Shown: positions 26,013 to 35,496, counted from the first letter of the stretch. The stretch: 64,000 nucleotides of DNA from Ruegeria sp. THAF33 (GCF_009363615.1 NZ_CP045387.1:1-64000), one strand, 5' to 3'. Numbers and translations are program-made. Notes: a model not told the origin generated them from the letters alone.

Positions 26013-27434
26013 CTATTCGTCGTAGTAGAATTTCAAGTCGCGTCGCTCTTTCAATTGGGCAGGTCGGTAGGGTTTGACCTCGCCACACTGGGCGACGGCC
26101 TTGGCTCGCATGCGCTCTTCGACTGAAGGATGGAGCGGGAAGTCGTCGCCAACTGCGCGAATTCCCTTCTTCCAGCGGATGCGGAGGGGGCCAAATGCTA
26201 CCATCGCGTCTTCGCGGTGCTGCAAACCCAGAGGGTCAGGGGCGCGGTTCAAGACGTTCTCGTTGATCTGGATCGACGGCACGCAGTCTTTCAATTCGTC
26301 GACCATCCAATCGAGGGCGATATCGCTCAGGCGGGACTCTGCCTCAGGATAGCTTCCACCGATGTCGCTATGACAGCCCGGGAACCAGACCTGCTTCAAC
26401 CACTTCGGCTCTCGATCTTTGGTCTCAATCGCGGCCGCCTTCGATGCCCATCCAACCCTTGGAAAGTCAGCACGGTCTTCGTCGATCGCCATGGCGTGAC
26501 GGGCGTGTTGGACATCGGGATCCAGCCACTTGTCGTAGTTGCGCTTGTTCCAAGCCGCGAAATGACCCGTCTTGAGAATCTGCGGCCAATCGGTTGGGCG
26601 CCAGAGCTTCAGTTTGCGCTCGGGATCGTCCGAGAAATACTTGAAGTTGTCGAGCAACAGGGAACCTAGCTGCCAAAGAAGCGCGACTAGAAGTACGCCA
26701 AGCGGAACAACCAAAAGCCAAGACCATCCGAGTGCAACGCCTGCGGCCAAAGCCGCCCCGACCCCGAACGTGACGCCCCAGACCAAGGTGCGGACAACTG
26801 CCGTTCGCAGTGATGCCACCGTGTCGAAGACCCCGATGAATGTTGGCTGAACGTTTCCCTGATTTTCTTCGCCTACGAGCGGAAAGCTCGAATACTTCTT
26901 GCGAAATCGCTTGCCGAGTTCTTCACGGTTCTTGAAGTAAGGATCTTGTCCGCGCGGTTTTCCAGCACCGTGATTATACACGAATTTTACAGCGTCCTTG
27001 GCGATCTTGCGCAATCCGGGGCCGTAACGCGGGACCGGCGAACCATCTGGCATCTGCGTCGGGACACCGCAGAGGTTCATAACGTTTGCAAGTGCTCTTA
27101 CTGTGTAGGCCCCGCGCGAGAACCCAAACAGCAACACACGGTCGCCGGGCTCGTAATGGGCGATGATCTGCTCGTAGCAATCGATTATGTTGTGGTCGAT
27201 GCCAGTTCCGACGGCGCTTTCCAGGATGGGCTTGATCCGACCGAAAAACCCACCGCGTTCTCCTGTTCCCAAGCCCGGGTCGTAAAAAGCCACTTGGTCC
27301 TTAGGGCTAATTGGTGAATCTGGGCCGGGACGCATGGCTCGATACATCTTGTAAACATTCGACAGCCGTTGGTCTGGCCTGGCGCCACCCATCTGGCCGG
27401 TTCCGTCCGAGAATATGCAGATGTTCTTTACCAT
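26013..27434 (-). CDS. DUF2235 alpha/beta hydrolase, Tle1-like phospholipase
   Basis: A 473-residue DUF2235 protein. The opening KNICIFSDGTGQ and the nucleophile elbow GFSRGAYTVRALA (GxSxG, about residues 104-116) are those of the T6SS lipase Tle1 family. VFDTVAS and GCHSDIGGSYPEA supply candidate acid and His residues. Unlike secreted Tle1 proteins, it has hydrophobic segments in the middle (about 215-265), so it is probably membrane-associated. There is no VgrG, PAAR or immunity gene nearby. It sits alone beside virD4, so a defence or stress role is a possible alternative. Confidence 0.82.
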   Translation of the reverse strand: MVKNICIFSDGTGQMGGARPDQRLSNVYKMYRAMRPGPDSPISPKDQVAFYDPGLGTGERGGFFGRIKPILESAVGTGIDHNIIDCYEQIIAHYEPGDRVLLFGFSRGAYTVRALANVMNLCGVPTQMPDGSPVPRYGPGLRKIAKDAVKFVYNHGAGKPRGQDPYFKNREELGKRFRKKYSSFPLVGEENQGNVQPTFIGVFDTVASLRTAVVRTLVWGVTFGVGAALAAGVALGWSWLLVVPLGVLLVALLWQLGSLLLDNFKYFSDDPERKLKLWRPTDWPQILKTGHFAAWNKRNYDKWLDPDVQHARHAMAIDEDRADFPRVGWASKAAAIETKDREPKWLKQVWFPGCHSDIGGSYPEAESRLSDIALDWMVDELKDCVPSIQINENVLNRAPDPLGLQHREDAMVAFGPLRIRWKKGIRAVGDDFPLHPSVEERMRAKAVAQCGEVKPYRPAQLKERRDLKFYYDE

Positions 27435-27608
27435 TTGTCGCCCTATTCAAGAACACGAAGTACAGTCAAAATCCTAAACCTGCAGCAGTTCTGCCAAGCT
27501 AGGAGAGAGTGCAGCGGAAATGTTTCGCCCGAGTCGGGAAAAATTAGAACATAGTGGAAACACATATGTCTACCTGATATTGTGACACATGAGAAGGGAT
27601 TGCCCAAT

Positions 27609-27884
27609 ATGTTGGATACGATGCAGCAAATGGAAGTGTTCCCGACGACAGTCGATCTCAAGCGGGTCGACCTGTCTATCAACATGCGGCGCTTCTATAG
27701 AATGAGTGTTCAACCAGACCTGTTTGGCGGCGCATGCCTCGTGCGGGAATGGGGCCGTATCGGGTTTCGAGGGCAGATGATGATCGAATTTCATGATGAC
27801 GAGGGCAAGGCTGTCACGGCGCTCATGAAGCTCCATGCTAGCAAAAAGCAGCGAGGGTATAGGGCAGCCGTGGCGCAGAACTAA
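27609..27884 (+). CDS. WGR-domain protein
   Basis: A 91-residue protein consisting of essentially one WGR domain (core VREWGRIGFRGQ, about residues 45-56), a nucleic-acid-binding fold found in PARPs and bacterial regulators. Short stand-alone forms are frequent on alphaproteobacterial plasmids. The start is ATG 27609 with GAAGGGA about 9 nt upstream; an in-frame GTG at 27582 is less likely. The function is unknown. Confidence 0.8.
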   Translation: MLDTMQQMEVFPTTVDLKRVDLSINMRRFYRMSVQPDLFGGACLVREWGRIGFRGQMMIEFHDDEGKAVTALMKLHASKKQRGYRAAVAQN

Positions 27885-28115
27885 GATTGAATTTTAGAGA
27901 AGAAGATTTCGCATAGCATGTATTTCGCGTTTGTTTTCGGCAACCGGATCCTCCACCTTTCGGCGGTCCAGAATCCGTAGGCAGCTTAAGACCAACCGGG
28001 CACCAGTCATGGCTGGATCAGAGCCCAGTGGCAGGTCACCGCACACCAGGAAGAGCATAAACTCGAATACGAGCCAATTAATGAGCGATAGCCGATGGCA
28101 GCTCTGTGTTGATGA

Positions 28116-28403
28116 TCAGTAACACGCTCGAAAGGAGAATTTTTCTGTCGTTCCATCGACGCGGTTGACCCAGAAGCAGCGCGTTCCGTAATCCGCCGTT
28201 CTTACACTGAAGCTTTCAATTCCCGGGCCGATCTTTTCGGCGGCTTCGGGATGCATATGCATGAGATGCGTTAGTATTTCGGCGTCTTCATTGGTTACCT
28301 TGTCACCCAGTTCATATTTGTACAGCATATCCCTAAAAAAGTCGTTTGCGTCTCCTTTCCTCGCGAATGAGAGCGATCCGATCTCTACTGGCTTTGCGGG
28401 CAT
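28116..28403 (-). CDS. DUF3223 protein following Hachiman
   Basis: A 95-residue protein matching DUF3223: a helical start (FARKGDANDFFRDML), EDAEILTHLMHMHPEAAEKIGPGIESFSV, and the closing CFWVNRVDG plus FSF.AC pattern. In other proteins this domain occurs next to nuclease or nucleic-acid domains, but no activity is assigned. It begins 18 bp after hamB with a good ribosome site (GAGAGGAAG), so it is a third gene of the Hachiman operon. Confidence 0.75.
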   Translation of the reverse strand: MPAKPVEIGSLSFARKGDANDFFRDMLYKYELGDKVTNEDAEILTHLMHMHPEAAEKIGPGIESFSVRTADYGTRCFWVNRVDGTTEKFSFRACY

Positions 28404-28421
28404 AATCGCTTCCTCTCTACT

Positions 28422-31043
28422 CTATTCGCTGAATTCGTGGCCCGCTTCCGGATCATCAAGGCCCGATACCTGCAGCGTTTCCCTGACGATAAGGTTAGGC
28501 AGGTCCATCCCGGCGAAATTCGGGCCATGCTGATTAATCCAGGCCAGGCAACCTTCCTTGTCCAGATCGTCGCGCGCAATCTTCTCATACAAGGCCACCG
28601 CAGACATGCGGGAAAGCCCTAGTTCCATTAATGAGAGAAGCGTGATGCTGGAGACGCCAAACTCAAGCGCTATCCCGATGTCAAAGTCTTCATCAATCAG
28701 GTCCTCGCGCTCGGCTTCAGTCAAGAACAGGCGGAGGACATCCATATAGGCGGAAATATACTTCGGTGCCTTGAATCTTGCTGTCTCTTCCACCATGCTC
28801 ATCGTTTCGCGAATGAGCACTGGAAGCTTGAACGATCTGTTGTTTCGTTGCTGATACTCTATACGCTTCCTGATAATTGCAGCCAAAGACAATCCTTTCA
28901 GCCACTCGACAACCACGAGCGCGTGCAGGGGAATGAGACTGTCTGGCAGGAAGACAGGATACAAATTTGCGTTAATCCGTCGCATGACGGTGACGTACCT
29001 GTCGTACGCATCGACGCTTTCCGAAGGCGCGAGCAGCAGATTTTCGATATTGCCTTCGTACTTTCGAAAAGCTTCCAGCAAACGCTGCAGGCCCACCGCG
29101 CTGACGCCTGGATGTCTTACTAGAACATCCTGCGTAATATTGATCAGCGCCGAAATACCTTCGAGGCTTCTATCGAGTTTCCGGAGCGCATCTGGAGAAT
29201 GCCGTTTCGCAAATGCGGCATCGGAAAGCGTACCAAGACGAATATATGTATTGAGGAGGTAAGCCCCGACCTGTTCGAATTCTTCGCCTTGCGCAAGATC
29301 GGCCAAAGAGTCGATGTTTCTGTTCTCAAGATACGCAGCCAGTTCATCGGTGGAAGATATAACGACGTCAGTTTCTCTCTTGATCGGGTAGCGTGAGCGC
29401 TTCGGCACGCCGACGGGCCATGCTTTTTCATCCTTTGGATCGATACAGATAATATTGCCTTGGAATTCGTTTCCCCAGCGACCGGCCCGTCCCGCGAGGT
29501 TCCAGAAGTCGTGCGGCTCCATCGGGTTCCCACGGCCCTTCCGGGGACCGCGCACAACGATGGTCCTGCAAGAGAGATTTACTCCTTCAATCAGCGTCGA
29601 GGTGCAGGCAAGAAATCTTATCTTGCCGTCGCGGAACAGCCTCTCAACCTCGGTGCGGATGAGAGAGGGCATGTTTCCATAGTGAAAAGCGACACCACGT
29701 TCGACCAGCGGCGCGAGCTGATAATTACGGTGGACCCCTTTGCGGGCCAGATCAGCCAGGTCCAGCAATTCCTGATCATCTGTCTTCTCCGAGCCTTCCA
29801 ACTGGCTGATAAGGAGCGCGACGTCCTCCGCTTCAGCCGCGCCGTTGCAGTAAACCAGTGTGCCGCCGCGACCGCCTGCCGCCGCTGCGATAAACGCCAG
29901 CCTTTTTTTCAGGCCCGCAGGCTTGTTTGACAGTTTAAGCGTGCCCAGTGGTATGGGTGAATCGCCCCAGACAAGGTCCAGCGACCACTCCTTGGGCTTC
30001 CGAGGCACTTGCTCGGCTAGGATCACGTTCTGCAGAACGGTTGGCATATCGGTATTGACCGACGTTTTCGGCATATCGTTCGGCGCATCCTCAAGCAGTT
30101 CTCCGGGATTTTGTGTCGAAGGACTTACAAACACGACCTTCATCATCGGGTTCTGCCGAGACACCCGCTCGATTGCATCCTGCAGTATTACACCACGCTG
30201 ATTGTCTCCGATCTTGTGCGCTTCATCAACAATGAGAAGGTCTACACTGAAGTCCTCCCCGAGAAGATTGACAAGCAGGTGCAAACGCTCCTGCGTGAAT
30301 ACGAAGACGGCTTTCTTGTCTCCCGTCGTAGATGAGAAATAAACTTCCGTCAGCGGTAGCGACGTGATCTCGATGCCGGTGTCCGACTGACATAGCTCCT
30401 TCAGACTGAGTTCAATCTCACTCACCAAAGCCCGGGTTGGGGCAAGGTAAACGGCGATCTTTGTCTTGCTCGTGCGAACGTGATCGAGCAGCCACTGCAA
30501 AACGAGGTAAGTTTTTCCGGACGCGGTTGGCGCGGACGCTGAAAGCCAGCCGGCGCCGGAAGAGGCGCCCGCCCATAGTTCTTTCTGAAAATCGTTGACG
30601 CCTATCCATTTTCCGCTCGATTCAAGGAGTATCGAGTCCTCGAAACGTCTTCTGTTGGCTTCAAGGCGCATCGACACGCCCAGTCTGCCCTCAAGATCGG
30701 GAGCGATCCGGTTTCGCAGTATTGCCAGCTCGACGGACCTGCGATTGGACAGCTTTTCGAGGAGGACAGCCCCCGCATCCCGCACTTCCGGCGAAGTTTC
30801 GAGTGTGACGGCAGCGGTTGCGATCCGCAGCGCCGCCTCCTGATGCGTTCGTTCGGTTGATCTGGCCAAAAGGCTTCCGGCCAAAAGAAGCTGCTGCCAG
30901 TCAAAGCTCTTCTTTGGGTCAGCGGATTCATGGATTGCGTCCAGATTTGTTATCTCAGTCGCCACTGTGATCTGAGTCAACCTGATAATATCATCACGAA
31001 GCGCCTCACCCGACAGCCAATCAAAGAGTTCGGTATCTTTCAT
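28422..31043 (-). CDS. hamB: HamB, Hachiman helicase
   Basis: An 873-residue superfamily 2 helicase. Motif I is APTASGKT (about 170-177), the DEAH box is in LLIVDEAHKIGD (about 268-279), motif VI is NLAGRAGRWGN, and a long helical C-terminal region follows. In characterised Hachiman systems HamB monitors DNA and holds the HamA nuclease inactive until damage or infection releases it. The gene overlaps hamA by 4 bp (ATGA). Confidence 0.9.
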   Translation of the reverse strand: MKDTELFDWLSGEALRDDIIRLTQITVATEITNLDAIHESADPKKSFDWQQLLLAGSLLARSTERTHQEAALRIATAAVTLETSPEVRDAGAVLLEKLSNRRSVELAILRNRIAPDLEGRLGVSMRLEANRRRFEDSILLESSGKWIGVNDFQKELWAGASSGAGWLSASAPTASGKTYLVLQWLLDHVRTSKTKIAVYLAPTRALVSEIELSLKELCQSDTGIEITSLPLTEVYFSSTTGDKKAVFVFTQERLHLLVNLLGEDFSVDLLIVDEAHKIGDNQRGVILQDAIERVSRQNPMMKVVFVSPSTQNPGELLEDAPNDMPKTSVNTDMPTVLQNVILAEQVPRKPKEWSLDLVWGDSPIPLGTLKLSNKPAGLKKRLAFIAAAAGGRGGTLVYCNGAAEAEDVALLISQLEGSEKTDDQELLDLADLARKGVHRNYQLAPLVERGVAFHYGNMPSLIRTEVERLFRDGKIRFLACTSTLIEGVNLSCRTIVVRGPRKGRGNPMEPHDFWNLAGRAGRWGNEFQGNIICIDPKDEKAWPVGVPKRSRYPIKRETDVVISSTDELAAYLENRNIDSLADLAQGEEFEQVGAYLLNTYIRLGTLSDAAFAKRHSPDALRKLDRSLEGISALINITQDVLVRHPGVSAVGLQRLLEAFRKYEGNIENLLLAPSESVDAYDRYVTVMRRINANLYPVFLPDSLIPLHALVVVEWLKGLSLAAIIRKRIEYQQRNNRSFKLPVLIRETMSMVEETARFKAPKYISAYMDVLRLFLTEAEREDLIDEDFDIGIALEFGVSSITLLSLMELGLSRMSAVALYEKIARDDLDKEGCLAWINQHGPNFAGMDLPNLIVRETLQVSGLDDPEAGHEFSE

Positions 31044-31987
31044 TTCTTAATACCCAGCGCCTTAAGGAACGATGCGCGAAACCCATCCGCCGAAGGCACT
31101 GGCACACAGAAAAACTGAATGTCGAATTTGTCGAGTTTCTCCACCGATAGTCTGTTCTTTACATTCTTCACCCATTTTTCCATTTCGTCATTCGCCGCCT
31201 TCAGGATGTCCTCCCCGATGCCTTTTGCATCATCTTTCGGATAGAAATCCGCATCGAAGGCGATAAGCGCGATCCCGCAATATTCGACCCTGTTCGATAG
31301 CGGTGAGGTTCGGTCGAAATATTTCCGGAATGCGGCCGTAAGTTCCGGATCACTGAGATCGGCTTTGTCGCTGAGGAGCACGAGATCCCGCTCGCGATCA
31401 GCGCCTTCGTGGTCCGTCTCCACGAGGAAAGGGGCAAGTGATGAAAGGCAATCTCTTATGGCCGCTGTAGGGTCGCCATACACCTTTGACTCGCCCCAGA
31501 AAAGTTTGAGAAGGCCGTTTTCGTTTACGGAAGCATAGACGCCGTCCGCACCATGATAGTGCATGTGAGAGTCGGTCTTAAGGTCCATCTTACAGAGCAC
31601 CTGAGGAACCTTGAGAAAGCGCTCTGCGAGTAGGAAGAGCAGCATCTCGCCGCCTTCGCCAGTATTGGCAAGGTCCGTAAAAGTGCCGATTGCCTCGTGG
31701 TGCAGGGCTGCAACCGCGCTTCCGGACTTGAATCTGGCGTCCCGCGCCCGCGCATCATCCAACCGCGATTTCGGGACGGCATAATCGATAATTGAGTTGC
31801 GCATAAATTCCGCAAGACGCTCCGGCTTGACGCGTCCGTTCCCATCCACAGTCAGGCAATGACAGTGGAGACGGGCCACGCAATCTTTCAAGAGCACGTC
31901 CCGTTTAACAAGCTGGAGATGAACACCCAACTCTTCTGGATCGCCCGAAACTATATTAACCAAATCTTCTGGAAGTACTTGAGTCAG
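31040..31987 (-). CDS. hamA: HamA (DUF1837), Hachiman nuclease effector
   Basis: DUF1837 protein, the DNase partner of HamB. A PD-(D/E)xK-like site is visible: GEGGE (about residue 110), GAD (about 147) and GESK (about 165-168). The first ordinary start codon is TTG 31963, but it has no ribosome site. An in-frame CTG at 31987 lies 6 nt after a perfect AGGAGG (31999-31994), so I extend the gene to it (N-terminus MTQVLPEDLVNIV). Use of CTG is inferred. hamB follows with a 4-bp overlap. Confidence 0.88.
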   Translation of the reverse strand: MTQVLPEDLVNIVSGDPEELGVHLQLVKRDVLLKDCVARLHCHCLTVDGNGRVKPERLAEFMRNSIIDYAVPKSRLDDARARDARFKSGSAVAALHHEAIGTFTDLANTGEGGEMLLFLLAERFLKVPQVLCKMDLKTDSHMHYHGADGVYASVNENGLLKLFWGESKVYGDPTAAIRDCLSSLAPFLVETDHEGADRERDLVLLSDKADLSDPELTAAFRKYFDRTSPLSNRVEYCGIALIAFDADFYPKDDAKGIGEDILKAANDEMEKWVKNVKNRLSVEKLDKFDIQFFCVPVPSADGFRASFLKALGIKK

Positions 31988-32245
31988 TGGTCGCCTCCTT
32001 TCGTTTTAGGGTGGTTGTGCCGACCCCGCTGCTGCTCGCATAGAGAGTATCATACGTAATTCAAATAGTTAGGTTTTTCTTCGCGCTGCGGTCAAAGAAA
32101 TTGTGCGATACTCCTTCAACGCCCCAAGGTCCGGAGTGTCACCGCTGCCCGTTGATAATACGTCAGCTGTCTCCTTTTGGCGTGAACGCTACACTTCGCC
32201 TTGCGGAAGTTCAGTTCAGCGTTGCAAACGGCTGCATCGCGCCGT

Positions 32246-33241
32246 CTATGTCGGTAGTTTTCTCGACCCCGGCAGATAGAACTCCGTAATCCCCCGCTTC
32301 CCCTCGGCCCGCCCGAGCTGGACGATCACATCGATGGATTTCCGGATGTATTCCCGAACCTCGGCAAAGGTCAGTGGTGTGCCGGCCTGCAGCACCATGA
32401 TCGCCAGTCGATCGATTGCGAGTTCTGCGGTTTCCGCGTGGATGGTGGAAACCGACCCGCCATGGCCGGTGTTGATGGCCTCGAGGTAGGTCAGGGCCTC
32501 GGCACCGCGCAGCTCGCCGACGATGATCCGGTCAGGTCGCATACGGAGGGAGGCTTGAAGGAGAGCGTTGGCGCTGCGTTGCGAACCGGCACCGCGGTCG
32601 GCAAGGAGGGCGACGGTGTTGGGCTGGCCGGGGAAGAGCTCAAAAGCGTCTTCGATGGTGATCAGCCGCTCGTGCTCGCTCACATGGGTCAGGAGGTGGC
32701 GGGCGAACGTGGTCTTCCCGGTCGAGGTGCCGCCGCTGATCAGGACGTTGAGCCGCGCCTCGACCAGAGTCTGCAGCGCGGCCTCAAGGTTCTCCTCCGC
32801 TAGACTGGCGATGTTTTTCATCTTCTCCGCGCGGAGGGCGTCGAGCGAGACGGCCTTGCCGAAGAGATAAGCCGGGGCGTAGTCCCTAATGCTGCCAGAG
32901 GCGAAGAGGCGAATGGTGATCGAGGCACCGCGATCGATGGCGGGCGGCACGGCGACCTGGACCCGAAGCGGGCGGCCCGCATATTCCACCTTGCCGGAGA
33001 CGAGGGGGTTCTTTTCAGAGACGCGGGCCTTGGCATCGCCGACGATGGTCTGGGCCATGTTGAGGGCTGTGGTCCGATCCACGGTCTGACCTTCGTGGCG
33101 CATGCTGGCATCCCCCGCGACCTCGAGCCAGACCTTGCCGTCGGGGTTGATCGCGATCTCGACCACGTCGTCACGCCGCAGGAGATCGCGGAACGGGTCG
33201 AGATAACGCTCGAGGTATGAGGCTGGCGAGGCCTGATCCAT
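32246..33241 (-). CDS. virB11: VirB11 secretion ATPase
   Basis: A 331-residue VirB11/TrbB hexameric ATPase at the base of the type IV secretion channel. An N-terminal domain (1-about 150) precedes Walker A GGTSTGKT (about 169-176), the Asp box LITIEDAFEL, Walker B-like RMRPDRIIVGELRG and the His box TGHGGSVSTIHA. It is the last gene of the virB operon, 82 bp after virB10. ATG 33241 is used. Confidence 0.93.
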   Translation of the reverse strand: MDQASPASYLERYLDPFRDLLRRDDVVEIAINPDGKVWLEVAGDASMRHEGQTVDRTTALNMAQTIVGDAKARVSEKNPLVSGKVEYAGRPLRVQVAVPPAIDRGASITIRLFASGSIRDYAPAYLFGKAVSLDALRAEKMKNIASLAEENLEAALQTLVEARLNVLISGGTSTGKTTFARHLLTHVSEHERLITIEDAFELFPGQPNTVALLADRGAGSQRSANALLQASLRMRPDRIIVGELRGAEALTYLEAINTGHGGSVSTIHAETAELAIDRLAIMVLQAGTPLTFAEVREYIRKSIDVIVQLGRAEGKRGITEFYLPGSRKLPT

Positions 33242-33323
33242 CAATTCGGTGATTCCGGTAATATTGAACCTGGTTTCGCTGCCTCTCGCCTGCGGCTCGA
33301 ACGCGAAACCTGATGCTTCTTTT

Positions 33324-34766
33324 TCATTGTGAACCGGAACCCCCGTAGATCACCACATCCCGGTCCACGAGCACGGTGACCGAGGCGCCCTGATCGACAT
33401 AGATCGTCGGCGCGATCGAGACCTGATCGGCGATGACCGACCCGACAGCGTCCTGCAGGTCGCTGCTGACATCGCCCAGGACAATGCTTGTCGTCTCGTT
33501 GTTGGCACTCTCCGCCGCCACGGCAGGCGCCGCCCCGATCACGGAAATCAGCGCCGCCCCGCCGAAGCGCTCGGCAAACTTGGTGTCGACGAGACCAGTG
33601 AGGCCCGAGCGGCCAAGCTGGTCGCCGCCCACAGCGGCGATTTCCATCGAGGTGCCGTCCGGGGTCAGGACGCGGGTCCAGAGGATCAGGATGCGCTTCT
33701 GGTGCATTTCGATCCCGGAGCGGTATTGGCCAAAAAGGCGGGAGCCCCGGGGGATCAGGATCCGGTCCCCGGAAAACGCCGGGACCGGCTCGGAGACGAC
33801 CGCGACCACGGAGCCCGGCAGGTCGCTGTTTATAGCGGTCTGGAGCGCCGCCTGGATGACGGACCCTTGCGTCAGCGTGCGTTCGGGATGGGTGAGGCGG
33901 GCAGCTTCTTGCACTTCGAGTGGGCGCGCGCTTTGCAGGAACGCCTCATTGCCCGAGAGTACCGGGCCCCCGGTTCCAGCGGCAGCAGGATCGGCGACCG
34001 CCGCGCCACTTTGGCCACCACGGGGACCGTCAGCGTAGACCACGGCGGGGGATTTGATTTGCGCGGTCAGAAGCTCTTTGGCGACCTGTTCGGCCTCGCG
34101 CTGGCGCTGCTCCTCTTCCTGGCGTCGGCGTTCTTCGAGAAGGCGCTGATCGGCAATCAGACCCTCGCGGTCGAGCTCGGCCTCGAGCCCCTCGCGCTGC
34201 GCGCGTTCGGCATCCAGCATGGCCTGCAAACCTTCGATGCGGGTCTCGGTCTGGCGCTGCAGATTGGCCAGCTCGGTTTCCTTTGCGGCGAGCGTTGCTT
34301 CGAGCGCGGCCTTTTGCTCGTCGAATGCTTCCCGAAGATCTGAGACGGCGGACTGGATTTCCGAGTTGCGGGCGGCCTGGCTGGCGGCCAGCGCCTCGCG
34401 CAGCTTGGCGATCTCGGCCAACACTTCGGCGCTCGGCTCAGGTGCTGGCGCCGCAGGCACCTCGAGCGCTTCCTCGACGGCGATCAGCGCGTCGTTGACC
34501 CGTTGCTCGGTCTCGTCAGGCGGAAATTCCAGCCGCCCGCCGGTGCCGGGGCGGCGGTCCTGGAAGGTCTCGACATCGGAGGTCTCAAGTGCGCTGTCAC
34601 CTTCCTGCAGACCAGTGGCCAGGAAATACGCGACCCCGGCGCCGCCAAGGGCGAGGGCCGCGGCGAGCGCACCGACCCCGAGGCTGTTGCCCCGGCGTCC
34701 GGATTTTCCACGCTGGTTGAACTGGTCGAGGCGGTCCTGCAGATCGGGAGGGGTTTGATCGGCCAT
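33324..34766 (-). CDS. virB10: VirB10 channel core protein
   Basis: A 480-residue VirB10/TrbI protein spanning inner and outer membranes. It has a short cytoplasmic tail, one transmembrane helix (about residues 27-52), a long periplasmic coiled-coil segment (about 110-230, with runs of EERRRQEEEQRQREAEQ type), a Pro/Gly linker, and the C-terminal beta-barrel domain (LTQGSVIQAALQTAINSDLPG ... GSRLFGQY). It begins 2 bp after virB9. Confidence 0.93.
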   Translation of the reverse strand: MADQTPPDLQDRLDQFNQRGKSGRRGNSLGVGALAAALALGGAGVAYFLATGLQEGDSALETSDVETFQDRRPGTGGRLEFPPDETEQRVNDALIAVEEALEVPAAPAPEPSAEVLAEIAKLREALAASQAARNSEIQSAVSDLREAFDEQKAALEATLAAKETELANLQRQTETRIEGLQAMLDAERAQREGLEAELDREGLIADQRLLEERRRQEEEQRQREAEQVAKELLTAQIKSPAVVYADGPRGGQSGAAVADPAAAGTGGPVLSGNEAFLQSARPLEVQEAARLTHPERTLTQGSVIQAALQTAINSDLPGSVVAVVSEPVPAFSGDRILIPRGSRLFGQYRSGIEMHQKRILILWTRVLTPDGTSMEIAAVGGDQLGRSGLTGLVDTKFAERFGGAALISVIGAAPAVAAESANNETTSIVLGDVSSDLQDAVGSVIADQVSIAPTIYVDQGASVTVLVDRDVVIYGGSGSQ

Positions 34767-34768
34767 GG

Positions 34769-35491
34769 TCAGTTGCTCACGTAGATCGCGCTTTCGTCGC
34801 GCCAGGCGCAGATCGCCTCGTCGCCGATGCGCAGCGTCCAGTAAGTGTTCACCCCGAGCACCCGGACCGTGTTGCCTTGCTGGGTCCAGTTGACCGTCCG
34901 CTCGCGACCCTGGTCATCGGCCTTGAAGAGGGCGGGCTGGCGACTGTTCTCCGGGAAGACGAAATACGTGTAGCGCCCGTCGTCGTAGATATGGCTGGGG
35001 CGGAAATCACCTTCGCCCGAGACGCGGTAGTTGTAGTTCCGCGGAGCCTCATAGCCCTTGGGCTGGGTGGCACCCGCCGCGCGGCGTTCCTCGTCGGGGT
35101 AGCGGAAGCGCACCTCGAAGAACATACCAGTGCGGTTCGGGATCGAACCCTCGCGCAGGTGGAAGGAATAGGTGCGGCGGTTGGTGATCACCGTCATGTT
35201 GGTCGAGGCATTGGCCACATGCGGTTTGATCGTGAGAACATTGCCGAGCTCGGGGATCGGATCGACCTGGAAGCTCTCGGTGTCGCCGACAATGACCGCC
35301 TCGAACCTCTCCCCGGCCCCGAAATGAATCGTGGTCGAATGCCGCAAGTCAGTTTCGATCCGGTAGACCTGGTTTTCATTGTAGACGGCAGTGCGGATGC
35401 GGATATCGAGCGGGCCGCCTTGTGGCGTGGCTTCGGCGGATGCGGCAACGGGCATGGCAAGCGCCAGGAGGAGCGCAGGTAGAGATCTCAT
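34769..35491 (-). CDS. virB9: VirB9 outer-membrane core protein
   Basis: A 240-residue VirB9/TrbG protein: signal peptide (residues 1-about 20, ending ASAEA), N-terminal beta domain with VYRIETDLRHSTTIHFGAGE, and a C-terminal beta domain (YNYRVSGEGDFRPSHIYDDGRYTYF) that contacts VirB7/VirB10 in known structures. It lies 5 bp after virB8. Confidence 0.92.
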   Translation of the reverse strand: MRSLPALLLALAMPVAASAEATPQGGPLDIRIRTAVYNENQVYRIETDLRHSTTIHFGAGERFEAVIVGDTESFQVDPIPELGNVLTIKPHVANASTNMTVITNRRTYSFHLREGSIPNRTGMFFEVRFRYPDEERRAAGATQPKGYEAPRNYNYRVSGEGDFRPSHIYDDGRYTYFVFPENSRQPALFKADDQGRERTVNWTQQGNTVRVLGVNTYWTLRIGDEAICAWRDESAIYVSN

Positions 35492-35496
35492 TTAGG

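Noticed and set aside
26013..27434. T6SS effector locus
   Set aside because: DUF2235 is shared with T6SS lipases, but no VgrG, PAAR, Hcp, adaptor or immunity gene is present.
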